A stretch of DNA of 64,000 nt, from contig JALECJ010000004.1 in assembly GCA_023515745.1 (NCBI GenBank), forward strand, positions 496,001-560,000, written 5' to 3'. The notes under the pieces were generated by a model, which saw nothing but the letters and a program-made list of their open reading frames with translations, did no database searches and had not been told where the DNA came from. The number at the start of each line of letters is the position of its first letter. Within the stretch, counting starts at the first letter, position 1. This document shows, one piece after another, positions 49,653 through 61,467 of this stretch. The DNA is from Amoeboaphelidium protococcarum. Taxonomy: Eukaryota > Aphelidiomycota > Aphelidea. The position numbers and the translations under genes are program-made.

Positions 49653-49831
49653 TCGTCTATCGCTCTTCTCTTCTGATGATCATCCATCACCTGTATGAAA
49701 TATGAATATTATGAGTAATAAAAATAGTAATGGAAACAGTCGTTTTCCTTATCTAGACTAGTCAGTCTATTGGAACAGTCGTTCCTAAAGTGTCCTCACT
49801 TCTCTGTAGAGTAGTGACCCACTACATAACA
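49588..49831 (+). repeat. 3' LTR
   Basis: 244 bp, identical to the 5' LTR over its full length by direct comparison. The gag-pol stop codon lies 63-65 bases inside it. It is followed by the right TCAAC duplication at 49832-49836. Confidence 0.95.
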
Positions 49832-50364
49832 TCAACGCTCTCCTCCTTGTAAATTGCGGTGATCTCGCACGTTGCTTACAACAAGGAGTGTTTCCCGCTC
49901 ATAAGTCGCGCTCCGAGCATTTGCTGCGTTTATTGAAGACTTGGTCCCTAGCATTGCCTACGCCACGGTAATCTTATAGTTCGCAGAGTATCGACTACGA
50001 GTTCTATGAGGTTGGTGAGAAATAGTCTAACGGTGAATCAGAAAGTGTTGAACATGACAAGATCCTAGCAGTATCAGGCGAGAATAAGGAGAATTGAATC
50101 AAAAACTTATCGTACTTCATCGTTTTATCTCATTCGATTTGAATTGGGGGAAGGGCTCATTAACAATACTGTATGTGGTGGTGACACAATCGTTGTACAG
50201 TAGCACCGATGAAGATCCGTCTCTTCGTTTCGCCTGAAAATATTTCCGCGACACTTCTCTCTCGCTCGCTCTCTCTTTCTCCCCAGCGCTTCTTTCTTTT
50301 GTTACTCCCTTAGACATTGGGTGAAATAATAATAGATATATTGTCGATAAACTTTTAAGTTGCA

Positions 50365-51330
50365 ATGGATTAACTTCAATAATTACTTAGAGCTGGTGGC
50401 ATGGGCCAGGATAGTTAGGGAGGCGGAAGCAGGGATGATGATAAGTTGCCTCATACCTCAGAGACAATTCTGATCTCCCCATTGTCGCTGTTGAAGATGT
50501 TGAAGCACAGTAGAGCCGGCGTGCCTATGGAGGTTATGGGACTTATGCTGGGTGAGTACATTGATGAATTCACAATCAAGGTGGTGGATGTGTTCTCCAT
50601 GCCTCAGAGTGGTACTACTGTTAGTGTTGAATCGGTGGATGAAGTTTACCAAGTCAAGATGACGGATTTACTGTAGCAGGTTGGTAGAACCGAGTCTGTA
50701 GTTGGATGGTATCACTCTCACCCGGGATTTGGCTGTTGGTTGAGTTCTGTGGATATCAATACTCAACAATCTTTCCAGCAGCTGGGCGATAGAGTTGTCG
50801 CTGTGGTCATCGATCCAATCCAGTCTGTGCGCGGTAAAGTGGTCATTGATGGTTTCCGTTTGATTCCTCCGTAGACGCTGATGCTCGGACAGGAACCTCG
50901 TCAGAGTACCTCCAACGTTGGTCATCTGTAGAAGCCATCAGTTTAAGCTTTGATTCATGGTCTGAACAGACACTACTACTCTCTGCCTATTTAGTTTAGA
51001 GGTACCGCTGGTAGTACTTCTAATGGAAAGAACCGCGACGAAGCCATGTTGATGGGTATTGGATAGAAGGAGTGGTCTGCTGGGTTGAGATTGGATGATC
51101 CGGTGAAGGTGTAAACTTAGAATATTGTCGATGTGAAGGAGATCACTAAACTTGCGCAATCTTATGCCAAGAGCATTAAAGAAGAGGTTGAGTTGACTAA
51201 AGAAGAGCTGAAGCACAGACATGTCGGTAAGAAGGATCCAAAGCGTCATTTGAGTGATGTTGTCGATTCTGTCCTATCCCGAAACATTACTGAAGTCTTG
51301 GGAACCATGGTTGACACTGCTGCATTCTGA
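50365..51330 (+). CDS. RPN11: 26S proteasome deubiquitinase RPN11
   Basis: 321 residues, ATG 50365 to TGA 51328-51330. The JAMM zinc motif is intact: [14 protein letters not shown] with H117, H119 and D130, and E-containing [12 protein letters not shown] upstream. RPN11 removes ubiquitin chains at the proteasome lid during substrate degradation. [26 protein letters not shown], and the C-terminal [15 protein letters not shown] and [21 protein letters not shown] match the family throughout. Several conserved Gln are TAG. The gene lies a few hundred bp after the split host gene. Confidence 0.97.
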
Positions 51331-51594
51331 GTTTCTATTTGAGTAATAAAACACCTTTTGCTGTATAAGTATTTTCCATTATATTGTATTTTAATAAGAT
51401 GCCATTTGTCTTACATACACTAAATGATTCTATGAGGATTACACTTGGTAGAAAGCTCTTTATGGATCACCTTCCCAAAAAGGGAATTGTTGTGACGGGC
51501 GGCAGTGAAACGCGTTTCAACAAATTCTTGACTTGTCACATGAACTTATACCTCACTTATATGAAAATATAAATAACTGATAGTACACTTAACA

Positions 51595-52650
51595 ATGCTC
51601 AGTGCCAATAATAAATCGACTGCCGCAGAAAGTCAATGGCCTTAGGTAGATCAGGCCGCGTTGTACCAACTCTAAGTTGAAATTGACCAGTTCGTACAGG
51701 GGAGGCAGAGAACGATTAGAAACAGAAACAGTCTGCATGGGCGGCAAGTTGTCGTTTCAGAGGTAGACTTTACAATCAGGTTGTATGTAGTGTCATCTAC
51801 TCTCACGCTGTATCTCATGTGTAGTTACCCTCGAATTCTACCTGGTAGTAGGTGAAGGACCTGTTTCGTAGTCGCTGCAATGTGGTTCGCGTAAACATAC
51901 TTGATCATGGTGAGAGTGGTGGTCCTAATGCTTTAATCTTGTTGAATTCTTAGCAGGATGCTGTGAATGCAATTCAATACTTCAATGGTCTGCACCTAGA
52001 TGGTCGTACTGTTAAAGTGCGTATGGATACAAGTTTAGATGAACTGTAGTGTAAAATCAATGCCGAACCTCTGCTCAGTGTCACTGACATTCCGGCGCGT
52101 CTGACGGTGTTGCCATAAGATAAGCGCCCAGTGTCAGTCAAAATCTTTAATGTAAGTTTATGCTGCAATTTGAACTCTCTCTAGATTCATAATCATTGTG
52201 TAGTTACCTCATTTCGTGGGCTGGTAAGATCTGAAGGATTTATTGAGAGAAGCAGGTGATGTGATGAGAGCTGACATACGCCCTGCGCTTGATTCTTCGA
52301 CTACTGGTTTCGTCGCGTATTCTCACTGGCTGGAAGCATGCTTAAGTTATAAACTATTCAACAATTTCGTATGGATGGGTCATAAGCTCATAGTGCGTAT
52401 TGATTAGGACGCGAATTTGCCAACCTCTTAAAAGAGTGATCCAAGTCCACCTATCACTGACAAGATCCCAATACCTGAAAGTAGTGGTAAAGTCTTGAAT
52501 AAATAAGATGAATCGCCATAACTTACTCAAGCAGAATACCTGTGGAAGCCTAGTAGATTTCAAATAGTATAACTACCTTAGTCACCCAGGCTTGATTTGA
52601 AGAGGAAACATCAGGGAAGTCAGTAGAGTTCTCAGGGCCGAAGCGGATGA
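51595..52650 (+). CDS. RRM RNA-binding protein
   Basis: Three exons: 51595-51786, 51825-52151 and 52204-52650. Introns are 38 nt (GTAGTG...GTGTAG) and 52 nt (GTAAGT...GTGTAG), both phase 0. The 321-residue product has two RRMs. RRM1 runs across the first intron (TIRLY then LPSNSTWQQVKDLFR, with NAIQYFNGLHLDGRTVKVRM at its end). RRM2 runs across the second (VSVKIFN then LPHFVGWQDLKDLLREAGDVMRADI, ending MGHKLIVRID). The C-terminus is Gln/Ser-rich. The W-Q-D-L-K-D pattern resembles Gbp2/Hrb1 and other SR-like mRNA export proteins. The exon boundaries are inferred. Confidence 0.65.
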
Positions 52651-52795
52651 ACACCACTCTACTTCTATTAGTATAAGGAGGCGCGATGTAAATGATTGTA
52701 GTTGTATGATTGAAATAACAATATAATATCCGAAATTATAACATAATTGAGTATATGAACGCGTTTATTCATTAGCTTCAGATGTACAATCACTC

Positions 52796-53248
52796 TCAAA
52801 TGAAACCAATCTTGTTAGCAACATCCAGAGCCTCAACATCAGCACTGAGACGCACAAAAGCCTTCTTCTGACCATCTGGACGAATCAGGGTGTTAATCTT
52901 GACAGCATCCACATCGTACATTCTCTTGATTGCATCTTTAATCTGTGCCTTGTTAGCCTGGACATCGACGAGGAAAGTGAGCGTGTTATTATTCTCCATC
53001 TCAGCCATGGCAGCCTCAGTGGTCAGCGGCGATCTCAACACTGAAAAGTGATCCAATCTAGGTGTTCTTGGCACGGATCTACGTGGGTATTTAGGCACTC
53101 TAGGCAATTCCAAAGTCTTTGGGCGACGGAAGGTGGTGCTGGTGCGAACCTTCTTCACTTTCTATCCATGTACACCCTTCAATGCTGCTTTACGTGCAGC
53201 CAAAGCTTTCTGCTTAGGAGTCAAAGTCTTCTTGTTATCAGTTGCCAT
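52796..53248 (-). CDS. Ribosomal protein uL23 (L23a/L25)
   Basis: 150 residues, ATG 53248 to TGA at 52796-52798. A basic N-terminal tail ([20 protein letters not shown]) leads into [24 protein letters not shown] and the globular part [47 protein letters not shown] with [13 protein letters not shown]. It binds 25S rRNA near the polypeptide exit tunnel. The ATG is directly preceded by a TATATAAAA-like leader, as in ribosomal protein genes. Confidence 0.97.
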
Positions 53249-53836
53249 TTTATATATATGTTATATTGGTGGAGCGATGATAATCTACTAGAATAATGGA
53301 AATTCTTTCTCGCAATATTTAGCCGCTATATTTGAAGATTGATTACCTCAAGAAAAGCTTTGATCGTCTAAGGTTAGGTCGATTTTGCGTAGTTTGTTTC
53401 GCATCAAAGCGCGCTAAGTCAGTCAGTCAGTCACATATATACTGGGCTCCGAGATTTCTGAGATTAAGCCGCTTGTATTGCTTACAAATTATACAGCTCC
53501 ACACAATATTTAGAATATATAATGACTGAGGCAATGAAATCTTTGTGATTAATTGATAATTCCATTAAAAATAGATCGAATGCAGTTTTGACGCATACGC
53601 GGTTGCAGTTTTATGGTTACGGCAATATTTGTTTGGAAATAAGCTATACAGATGCAGTAAACAATCTGAGGGTCATCTTCTAATGATAAAAAATATTCGT
53701 AGCATTAACAGCCATAATGCGTAAATTAGATGTAGAGAATCGCGATTCCAATTCAAATTTGCCACTAGCAGTTCTTTTTGTTGATACGATAAGTAAAACT
53801 TAAAGAGACAGTAATCTATTTTTGAAATATCACTGA
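53249..53836. other. Intergenic region
   Basis: Upstream of the uL23 gene and downstream of the small gene that follows, both on the minus strand. It contains a GTCA tandem run (53420-53433). A plus-strand frame at 53332-53529 has no recognisable content. Confidence 0.35.
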
Positions 53837-54358
53837 TCAGCTTTGGGTTTCTTCGTCCAATTCTTCCAGGCCACAGGCTACAATATTTAATGAAGACTCA
53901 CTTTTGTCGGAGACGCTCCTCTCGGTGCTTCCACTCTCAATAGTCTCTGCGATGACCATTCCAGGTATTTCTGTTTTGTTATTCATACTAGAAACTTATT
54001 AAAAGTCCTATAAACCATTGACAGAGTTATGCAGCGATTCCAAAAGACGAATCGCGTCTACCGCTTCATCTAGTAAGAACCTTACCAGTCCTGACACCGA
54101 TTAAGACAAATCTGCATCATTTAGATTAGAAAAGTACGCTTACTTGCGGTGAGCGGATACTACACTTCTTATTAGTCATGCTCACCAAGGTATCACTGAC
54201 GCGCTCGAGCAAGGTTATCAACCAATAGTCATCCACTTCGGTATTGCATATATTGGTTCTTTTTAAATATCTAACTACACCAGACCTTAAAGTTTGCGCA
54301 GTCACCTCCTAATAGGCGCGCCAGAACGCTTTACATACTTTCTGGCAACCGCATCCAT
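53837..54358 (-). CDS. Small hypothetical protein, three exons proposed
   Basis: Exons proposed at 54335-54358, 54164-54308 and 53837-54111, with introns of 26 nt and 52 nt; the joined frame is 148 codons. The N-terminal part is a compact helical segment (VTAQTLRSGVVRYLKRTN, VDDYWLITLLERVSDTLVSM, VRFLLDEAVDAIRLL), the C-terminus is acidic and Ser/Glu-rich. The helix pattern loosely recalls histone-fold or TAF10-type proteins but this is not a firm match. The 26-nt first intron would be the shortest in the window, so the start or first exon may be wrong. Confidence 0.4.
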
Positions 54359-54910
54359 TGTGTCTACCAATAAACACTTTATCAAAGTGTATATAACATT
54401 TCGCAAGATGTAGAAGCAATATTATTATGTTCACTCATAGTGTGCCGTATTTTAAGAAGAAAATTATGATACCAGTGCGCGCTATTTATAACAGCAATGA
54501 CTCATATATTAACACAGCCACGCCAATGTCACGCCCGAATCGTATCACGCCCTGAAGTCGCTCTGTCTCTCTCATTTGATGATACTTTCTATCGCAAACA
54601 CCTACTGTAGATAGCTGACGGTGCATCACAGAAGCAAGCATGGCAAAATTAGTTATTCGACTGCATATTAGCTCCCCTAAATGATGATGATAAGTGCTGA
54701 GAGATAGCACATGAAACATTATGGATCATTAATTGATAATTCCGCTTTGACTGTTTATCGCGTAGTTGTTGAATCGCCTTATCTCGCCGCTCGCTGTAGT
54801 TGAAGAAATCCCGTTCCTCTTCTCTTTCTATTTTATCTTCTCTCTTTCCCCCGTCATTTTTTGTCATTGTAGTTAATTAGGACTTATCGCTTACGTAAAT
54901 AACAACAATA
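54359..54910. other. Intergenic region between divergent genes
   Basis: Shared upstream region of the small minus-strand gene and the DPP4-like gene. A pyrimidine-rich stretch (CCCGTTCCTCTTCTCTTTC near 54812) lies about 100 bp before the DPP4-like ATG, as seen before the ubiquitin and RPN11 genes. No gene was recognised. Confidence 0.35.
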
Positions 54911-57900
54911 ATGACTCCAGGCTATTCTTCTATTCCTCTGGATAAAGTACAATCTGGACCAGTCATGTCTCCCTTGAGTGACTTGGAGATGCAGGAAGAT
55001 TTTGACTATATCACTCAAGATGGTGGCGGTGGAGAAGGTAGATACAACAGGAAGCGCAGTTTTGTGGATAAAATAAATACTTACATGACATCGAGAAAAA
55101 TTATGAATTTCCCAGTTAGAGTTGTTGGTTCTATAGTGCTTGTTATATTTGCTCTTATTCTCATTGGCGTTCTAGCCTCTCAGAATAGACAGCCTCCTGC
55201 TGGAACTCCTAATGATTAATCTGGGAATTAGGATGGGGATGTCACTGGTGATATTAATGCTTATAATGAGGCTTACTTGAAGAAATAGTATCCTAATAGA
55301 ATATCATTCACTGATGCTATTTACTCATAGTTCAATCTGGCTAGTTAACTGCCAGATTATAATTGGTTAGTCATAGGAGGTGACGATACCGAGTAGAATT
55401 CAGCGCTCCGTTAAAAGTACTCTGATGGATCCTATTTTATTCTAGATGCTGAGAGTAATGTCTGTGTTAATCACATTAGTGCTTATAACACCACCTCACC
55501 TAATTTATGTCAGTCAAAGCTAGTCAATGCTAGTAAATTGATCGATCCTATATTCGGAACGTTTCTTGCAGAGAGAATTGATTTATCATCTGTGCAACTT
55601 AGTGCCTCTGGAAGATATCTGATGTTCTTGACCGATTCTATGGCTCGATGGAGACGCTCAAAGTACTCCAGGTATTGGCTGTTCCGATTAGAGGATGAGA
55701 CTCTTAATGAAGTTCTACCTCCTCTGTATGAACTGTCTGACAACAATCGCAATAATCATTTGATTTCTGCTAAACTATCTCTATGGAAGGACTTTGTGGC
55801 TTTTGTATTTAGAAATGACATTTATGTACTGGATATTAATTTCCATTTTGATGTGAATAGACGAGATGGTTACTGGCGAGTTACTGATGATGGATCCTAT
55901 GGCTCGTCCAAGGACAGTTCTGAGCCTGTGATTTATAACGGTATTGCTGACTGGGTGTATGAAGAGGAAGTTTTCACCACACCAGATGCCTTCTGGTTTG
56001 CTCCTTAATCTTATATTGGATCGTCAGATTCTACTGGAAATGGTGGAAGCAACATGACGTTGGCATTCTTGAAGTTTGATGACACCAACGTTAAGACGAA
56101 TACTATGCTACATTTCATGTATGGTATCCCAAAGACTGGGACTGATCATTATGCTGCGGAATCGCAGTACTCCTATCTGGAAAGTATAAAGTATCCCAAG
56201 CCTGGACGTAATACCAATAAGAATCCTAAAGTCACTTTGCATTTATTTCAGTTTGATATTACATCTGTGCATGAGAGATAAGGACATTTGTTCCGCGTTG
56301 ATTACAATGAAGTGTCCAAGATTAATGATATGGATAAAGTTGTTTATTCAGTTTAATGGTCAGTCACTGATCCTGTCCATTAGAAAGTACCAGAGTTGTT
56401 TGTTAGATTGACAGATAGGTATTAGGACAATGAGGAGTGGCTCAAGTTACACTCTTTTGCAGTTAGTAGTTCTAGTTCATGGTCTGGGTCTGTAATTTCT
56501 AATTCTTCAAAGAGTATGGGATGGTTCGAGACTGATCCTGGTCTGTATTTCATTCCTTAAACACCATTGTATGTGAAATAGACTTTGAATCTTCACCAGT
56601 AGTCATAGTCGTCCTATGTGCATCTATAACTGTTCAATTCGAATCAGTCGGTGCCTAATGACTAAGCGTAATTTTTGAGTCAAGGCCCATGGGAGGTTAC
56701 AAGTAAAGTTCTTGGTCATAAGATGCAGAATGGCAGTATTAATGTACTATTTCAAGGAACCAACAACAAGAATGGAGAAGCTACCGAGCGATACATTTAC
56801 TCATCATAATTCTCTTTAATTAACGACACTTCGCCGAATACGTTTAATGTATCTAGTGATGTAAAGATCACAAGACTTATCGGTTAGGACCAACCATCGT
56901 GGAATGATGCGTCGGTATCTCCTGGTGGAAGATTTGTTATTTTGAATTATAAGGGTCCTGGCTAGCCTAGGTAATCAGTTTTGGATCTAAACACATAGTC
57001 TTTGATTGAATCGTATTAAGCTAAGAGTACTCAGCTCAGTCGTTTGTCTCTACCTGCTGCAAAGCTGATCAAAGTCCCTGTAATCTCCTCTTCTAAGAAT
57101 GGAACCAAGATTGAGTTGAACGCTAAACTGTATTATCCACTTGGATATGAATAGTCACTGAACTCCTCTGTCAAATTTCCGTTGCTTGTCACTGGCTATT
57201 GGGGTCCAAACAGCTAGAAAGTGGACTAGAAATGGAGTGTCGGATTTAATCAGTATCTGGCTAGTAAGTGGCACTATGGAACTATTGATGCTGAAACTCG
57301 CGTGGTGTTAAATTAGAAATTGAGTACGGGAGGTAATAACACACAACTGTTGAATAAATTGGAGATGGCTTTACTCGCTTAGTAGTAGCCGCCAGTTGCT
57401 GTATTGGTGATTGATGTTCGTGGTAGTGGATTCAGAGGATCAGCTTTTAGGGATGTGGTAACGGGAAAGTTGGGTGCCATAGAGTCTCAGGATGTTATCG
57501 CTGCCACTAAGTATTTTGTCAAGAGTAATACTTGGATTGATTAGCAGAAAGTTGCTATTTGGGGTTGGTCATATGGAGGATTCATGTCGACGAAAGTTAT
57601 TCAGAATTAGCCGTATGCTGATCCTGTCTTCTCTGCTGCGGTAGCTGTGGCTCCAGTTACGAATTGGAAGTACTATGATTCCATCTACACTGAGAGATAT
57701 ATGAAGGACACTCAGAAGAATTTCGATGGTTATAGTCAGAGCCGTATTAATATTAATGACAATTTTAATAATGTCAAGTTTCTGGCTATTCATGGCTCTG
57801 CGGACGACAATGTGGATGTTCAGAACACCATGACACTACAGTCGGCTATTCAGTCGTACAATGTGCGCAATACCTCGTCTCCAGCGTCTGACAGAATGAC

Positions 57901-58066
57901 TCCTGACATGCTCTCATTCAACAATTACAGAGTGCAGATCATTAGTGACGATAATCATAGCATGCAGTTGACTCCACGCGCCTATGAGACTGTGATGAAG
58001 GCCGTCCTTGACTGGATTATAGACGCTTTCAAGGAGATTGATTTTGCTCGCAAGAGTTTGGCATGA
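54911..58066 (+). CDS. DPP4-like dipeptidyl aminopeptidase, type II membrane protein
   Basis: 1051 residues. A cytoplasmic head of about 65 residues is followed by one membrane anchor (VVGSIVLVIFALILIGVLA) and a large extracytoplasmic beta-propeller with many N-glycosylation sequons. The C-terminal alpha/beta hydrolase has the catalytic S887 in GWSYGG, the Asp in HGSADDNV and the His in SDDNHSM. The DW-x-YEEEV motif (about residue 350, IADWVYEEEVF) is the substrate N-terminus binding site of S9B peptidases. It resembles yeast DPAP A/B, which cut X-Pro or X-Ala dipeptides in Golgi or vacuole. No intron; many TAG Gln codons. Confidence 0.92.
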
Positions 58067-58262
58067 TGCATAATGCTACAATAATGAATTCACTATACTG
58101 CACTCTATGATTTCTGTTGTATGAATATAATGTATTCAATTGTATATTTACCATTATATTGTTTTGACAATTACAGGAAAATTATTTCTATTCCAATCAC
58201 AGTACGTATTAAATATATTGATTATTGTCATACTTATCGAAAACTACTTAGAGACAAAAAAT

Positions 58263-59834
58263 TCATTTAAAGTAGTTACTCCTTCTACCAAGATTACCGA
58301 CTGAAGATGCGCTAGTTCCGGGTAAATTGGAATTAGATTTGGCCATGGGCCTACTCGGAAGATTGCTACCATCACGAGCATTTTCATCCTTATTCTAGAG
58401 AGATTGCGAACTGCCACTTTACGGCATCTTGTTAAAGGAAGAAGGTGCAGCAACATTATTGACATTTCCAAGCGATTATTATCCACGCTCATTTAACTAT
58501 TTGTGCAGATACTCGATAACTTGGTTATTCTCCTCAATCAGCTTCTATTTCAACGACAACTGGCGGTCATAGTCAGTATTCTCTTGCCTAATTCGATACA
58601 ACTCCGCCTTCTATGTGTCAATCTCCTTCTGCATGTCAATAAACTTCTCATTCAATTACTTCAGCTGATCCTCCTTTGCCACGACAACCTTCTCCTACTC
58701 TACAGCCACCAAGTTCTTGGTCTTCAATTTGGATTTCAGCTACTTTATCTCACTGCTCATCTTGCCGATTATATCATTAGCCTTCGTAACTTCTCCTTTC
58801 ATAATATCTAGGTTGTTCTTTAGCTTATAATTGTCGTCTTGCACCTTCATACTAAGTGTATCTTTCTACGTGAAATCCTTCTCGAACGACTTGAGTCTCG
58901 ACTGCAGATATTCATTCTCATTGACCACACTCTTATACTTGGACCGGAGTGAAGAGTGCTCCAGATTAAGCTCGGAATACTTTTACTTTATCATATGCAG
59001 ATCGTTCTTTCGATCTTACTCGGCACTCTCATGACGCTAGTTCAATTCATTCAACTCAAAGTTGAGCCTCTCAATCTGTCTGCCAGTATCCTCCTTTAAA
59101 GTATCCATGGCATTCTGATGATTCTTCACGAGTAAAGACTTTTCATGCTCGTAGTCTCTGCGCATCTTCTCAATCATTTCATTATACTTTCTATACAGCT
59201 CCTACTCTTTGCCCAGGACATTATTCTTATACTGATCCAATTCATTTTATATCTTGCTCATTTATACCTTATTATCGTTCACAGTACTCCTCATGGCTTT
59301 AACCTGATCCAGAAGACTGATAACTTTACGCTTATATGAGGCCATGAGACCATTCAGGTAGTCAATCATTTCTTACATAGAGGCATGCTGCAATTACAGA
59401 CTAAGATGGATAATATTACGGAAACCATTGCTTTCTACAATCTAAAGAGATGGAGCTGCAGTATCAGCAGTCAGGTGAATCGAGAAGCCAGGATTACCAA
59501 ATAGCTCCGCCACTCGATATGGAAACTCTTAAAAGGTGATCAGCAAGTTTTAATCCTATTTCAGCATCATAAATTTACTCTAACTCAACTTTAATCCAAG
59601 TAAAACGGCAGATTATGACTTCTGCGTACTAGACAAACTTTTACTTTATATCTAAGTGGATTATTACTATTACTATTATTGCTAATCTGATGACAAATGA
59701 GCATCTGGCACCATAATTTCAACCTCATTACTCAATCTAATGTCAATAACATCAGTATTAATGTCTATGGTTAAAGTATACTGTTCACTCTATTAGGTTA
59801 AATCATTATGTACATCCAAAATCATATACCGCAT
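58263..59834 (-). CDS. SAS-6, centriole cartwheel protein
   Basis: 523 residues, ATG 59834 to TGA at 58263-58265. The N-terminal head (about 1-150) matches SAS-6: beta-strand start, FMMLKQDQNLLITFQEFPYRV, and the PISA-region IVESNGFRNIIHLSLQL. A long coiled coil (about 165-445) and a short disordered Ser/Asn tail follow. SAS-6 dimers form the nine-fold cartwheel at the base of new centrioles. Its presence implies that the organism builds basal bodies at some stage. A Gln repeat near residue 50 comes from TAA and TAG codons. It converges with the DPP4-like gene, about 200 bp apart. Confidence 0.8.
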
Positions 59835-60087
59835 ATTAAATAAAACTTTTTATGGTGCTCACCACCACTAAAGTTACGTAATAATACAGTACAATAAAGT
59901 TAAAAATGAAAAGCAACGAATAGCGAAACAAAAAACAGGGAACGGCACATGTATCGCGCGCCACATGTACGCGTCTGCCTAATGAGTGTACAGACAGTGT
60001 ATGGAGCGGGAACGATCTTATCACGCAATTAAGTCTGTTCATTCCAGGATCACATTAAATTCTTTGTGTGGATTCTTAAAGACAATT

Positions 60088-61119
60088 TCACGCAAATGGA
60101 TTGTCTTCCTCATCTCCTTGTTGGGCATCTTAATTTCCATCTAGATTGTCCTGACACTGTTGAACATTCTTCATCATCGTTGTCTTTGGCTGAATCTTCT
60201 GTTTATCGCCCGACGCTGACTGTTTCGATGATAGTTGCAACTGCTAAACTTTAAAGTGGAAACTATTGATCAGCGGGGAGTCCAAGTCTGCGAATCCAAT
60301 CCGTTCCAATTACAATTTAGTTCTCAGCTGAGTCTTGTTACTTCGAATATCTTCAATGCTGAATTTCTTGAAATAGTTTTAAATTGCATAGTCACGTTCA
60401 TCGCCACTACCATTATCGTGATCATCATCAATGTGAAGAGATCCAACGCGCAAGAACAGATTCACTTTCACGACATCATCAAAGTACTTTCTAGAAGCGT
60501 CTGGTACTAAGAATATCTATGATTATACTGAATACCTATTCCCAGTGATAAAAGAAAGACGGCGTAAGAATTGAACAATGTTAATCTCCAAATCTTAAAA
60601 TTGCCGTCTTCTAGCAGATATCTGAGTTTCCAGAGATTCAGAGTAATTGTGTGGTAGAGAAAAATGAACTACAATGCATTTTTATGGACCAGACTAATAT
60701 GCATTATTCACTCGATCTTTAGAGCAAGAAACTCCATCAACTTTTTCAACTTCAAGGGGAACGGTATTTTTAGCAAGTAGATGTCCACTCGATGTTGCAT
60801 GACTAATATCGTAATCTGACACGACATTTACATTCTTAAATCGTTAGACACTTTATCTTACTTTATGGGAGCACTCTCTGCTATTAGTCATTATTATAAT
60901 TTTAGTGTCATCCTGAGACTAATCAACAAGCCATTTCTTGGTAATGGCTAATTTTTACTCATAATACTCATCAACTACCTCTTCAGGATCTCCTTCTTTG
61001 CCGTGGTCTCGCAACTTTATGGGAGTGTTCAGAATCTTGCTGACATTGATAGAGAGCGGAACATCAATGTACTATACTTTACAGCTCTGAAATTATGACA
61101 CAGCGTTCTTCACAGTCAT
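60088..61119 (-). CDS. Hypothetical protein
   Basis: 343 residues, ATG 61119 to TGA at 60088-60090. The N-terminal half is mixed alpha/beta (LRDHGKEGDPEEVVDEYYEQKLAITKKWLVD, KIIIMTNSRECSHKVRQSVQRFKNVNVVSDYDISHA); the middle includes KCIVVHFSLPHNYSESLE and IQISARRRQFQDLEINIVQFLRRLSF-like helices; the C-terminus is Gln-rich and acidic. The first part could be a Rossmann-like fold. No family recognised. Coding is supported by the long TGA-free frame with even codon use and TAA/TAG Gln. Confidence 0.55.
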
Positions 61120-61467
61120 ACTTTATACTCAACTGCAATATATAACTGCTTTCCAGAATTCTGCTCCAACACTGCTCTTATCCGAAGCTGAAACAACACG
61201 ACTCTCTGTTTCGCGTTCTTAAAAGGCGCGTTGTCTCTCTTTTCCGGTGCTTTGCCGTCATTGGAGATCTGGCCGACCTGTTGAGATTGATTGATTTATT
61301 TTGTAGATTTCCTTCTTCATGATCATCATCAATTAGATTTATCAATTGTTGTTTCGGAGAACTTTTTTCCTACTTCTTGGTCTGTTTAATTCTTGAAAGC
61401 ATTTGTATAATCTCATTATTTATTCATCCACTATTTGTTTTAGAGTTGAAATTGAATTCATTATTAA
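61120..61467. other. Intergenic region between divergent genes
   Basis: Upstream region of the hypothetical minus-strand gene and of the transporter gene. It has pyrimidine-rich stretches and AT-rich segments; no gene was recognised. Confidence 0.35.

Larger units (their letters stand above)
43831..49831 (+). mobile_element. Ty3/gypsy LTR retrotransposon, chromovirus type
   Basis: Complete 6001-bp element with two 244-bp LTRs that are identical base for base, 5-bp target duplications, a primer binding site, a polypurine tract and one long gag-pol frame. Order protease, reverse transcriptase, RNase H, integrase and a C-terminal chromodomain-like segment places it in the chromoviruses of Metaviridae. 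The coding frame uses TAA and TAG as Gln, so the element lives under the host code. Identical LTRs mean a very recent insertion. It lies inside a host coding exon. Confidence 0.95.
42841..50097 (+). pseudogene. Host gene split by a retrotransposon insertion
   Basis: The reading frame runs from ATG 42841 to 43830, is broken by the 6001-bp element, and resumes in the same frame at 49837, ending at TGA 50095-50097. Removing the element and one target duplication would leave a frame of 416 codons. The gene has a zinc-binding-like central part (CSTCHRDVDDYAVSDSEICSECH) and a helical C-terminal part; I do not recognise the family. Because the element enters a coding exon, this copy probably yields at most a truncated protein, running into the LTR: the frame meets TGA in the LTR soon after entry. 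An intact copy could exist on another allele or locus. Confidence 0.75.

Noticed and set aside
51400-51594. Short plus-strand frame between RPN11 and the RRM gene
   Set aside because: It is 57 codons to a Gln-coded TAA and then overlaps the RRM start in another frame; no recognisable content.
53332-53529. Plus-strand frame upstream of uL23
   Set aside because: Biased composition, no homology by eye, and it lies over the uL23 promoter region.
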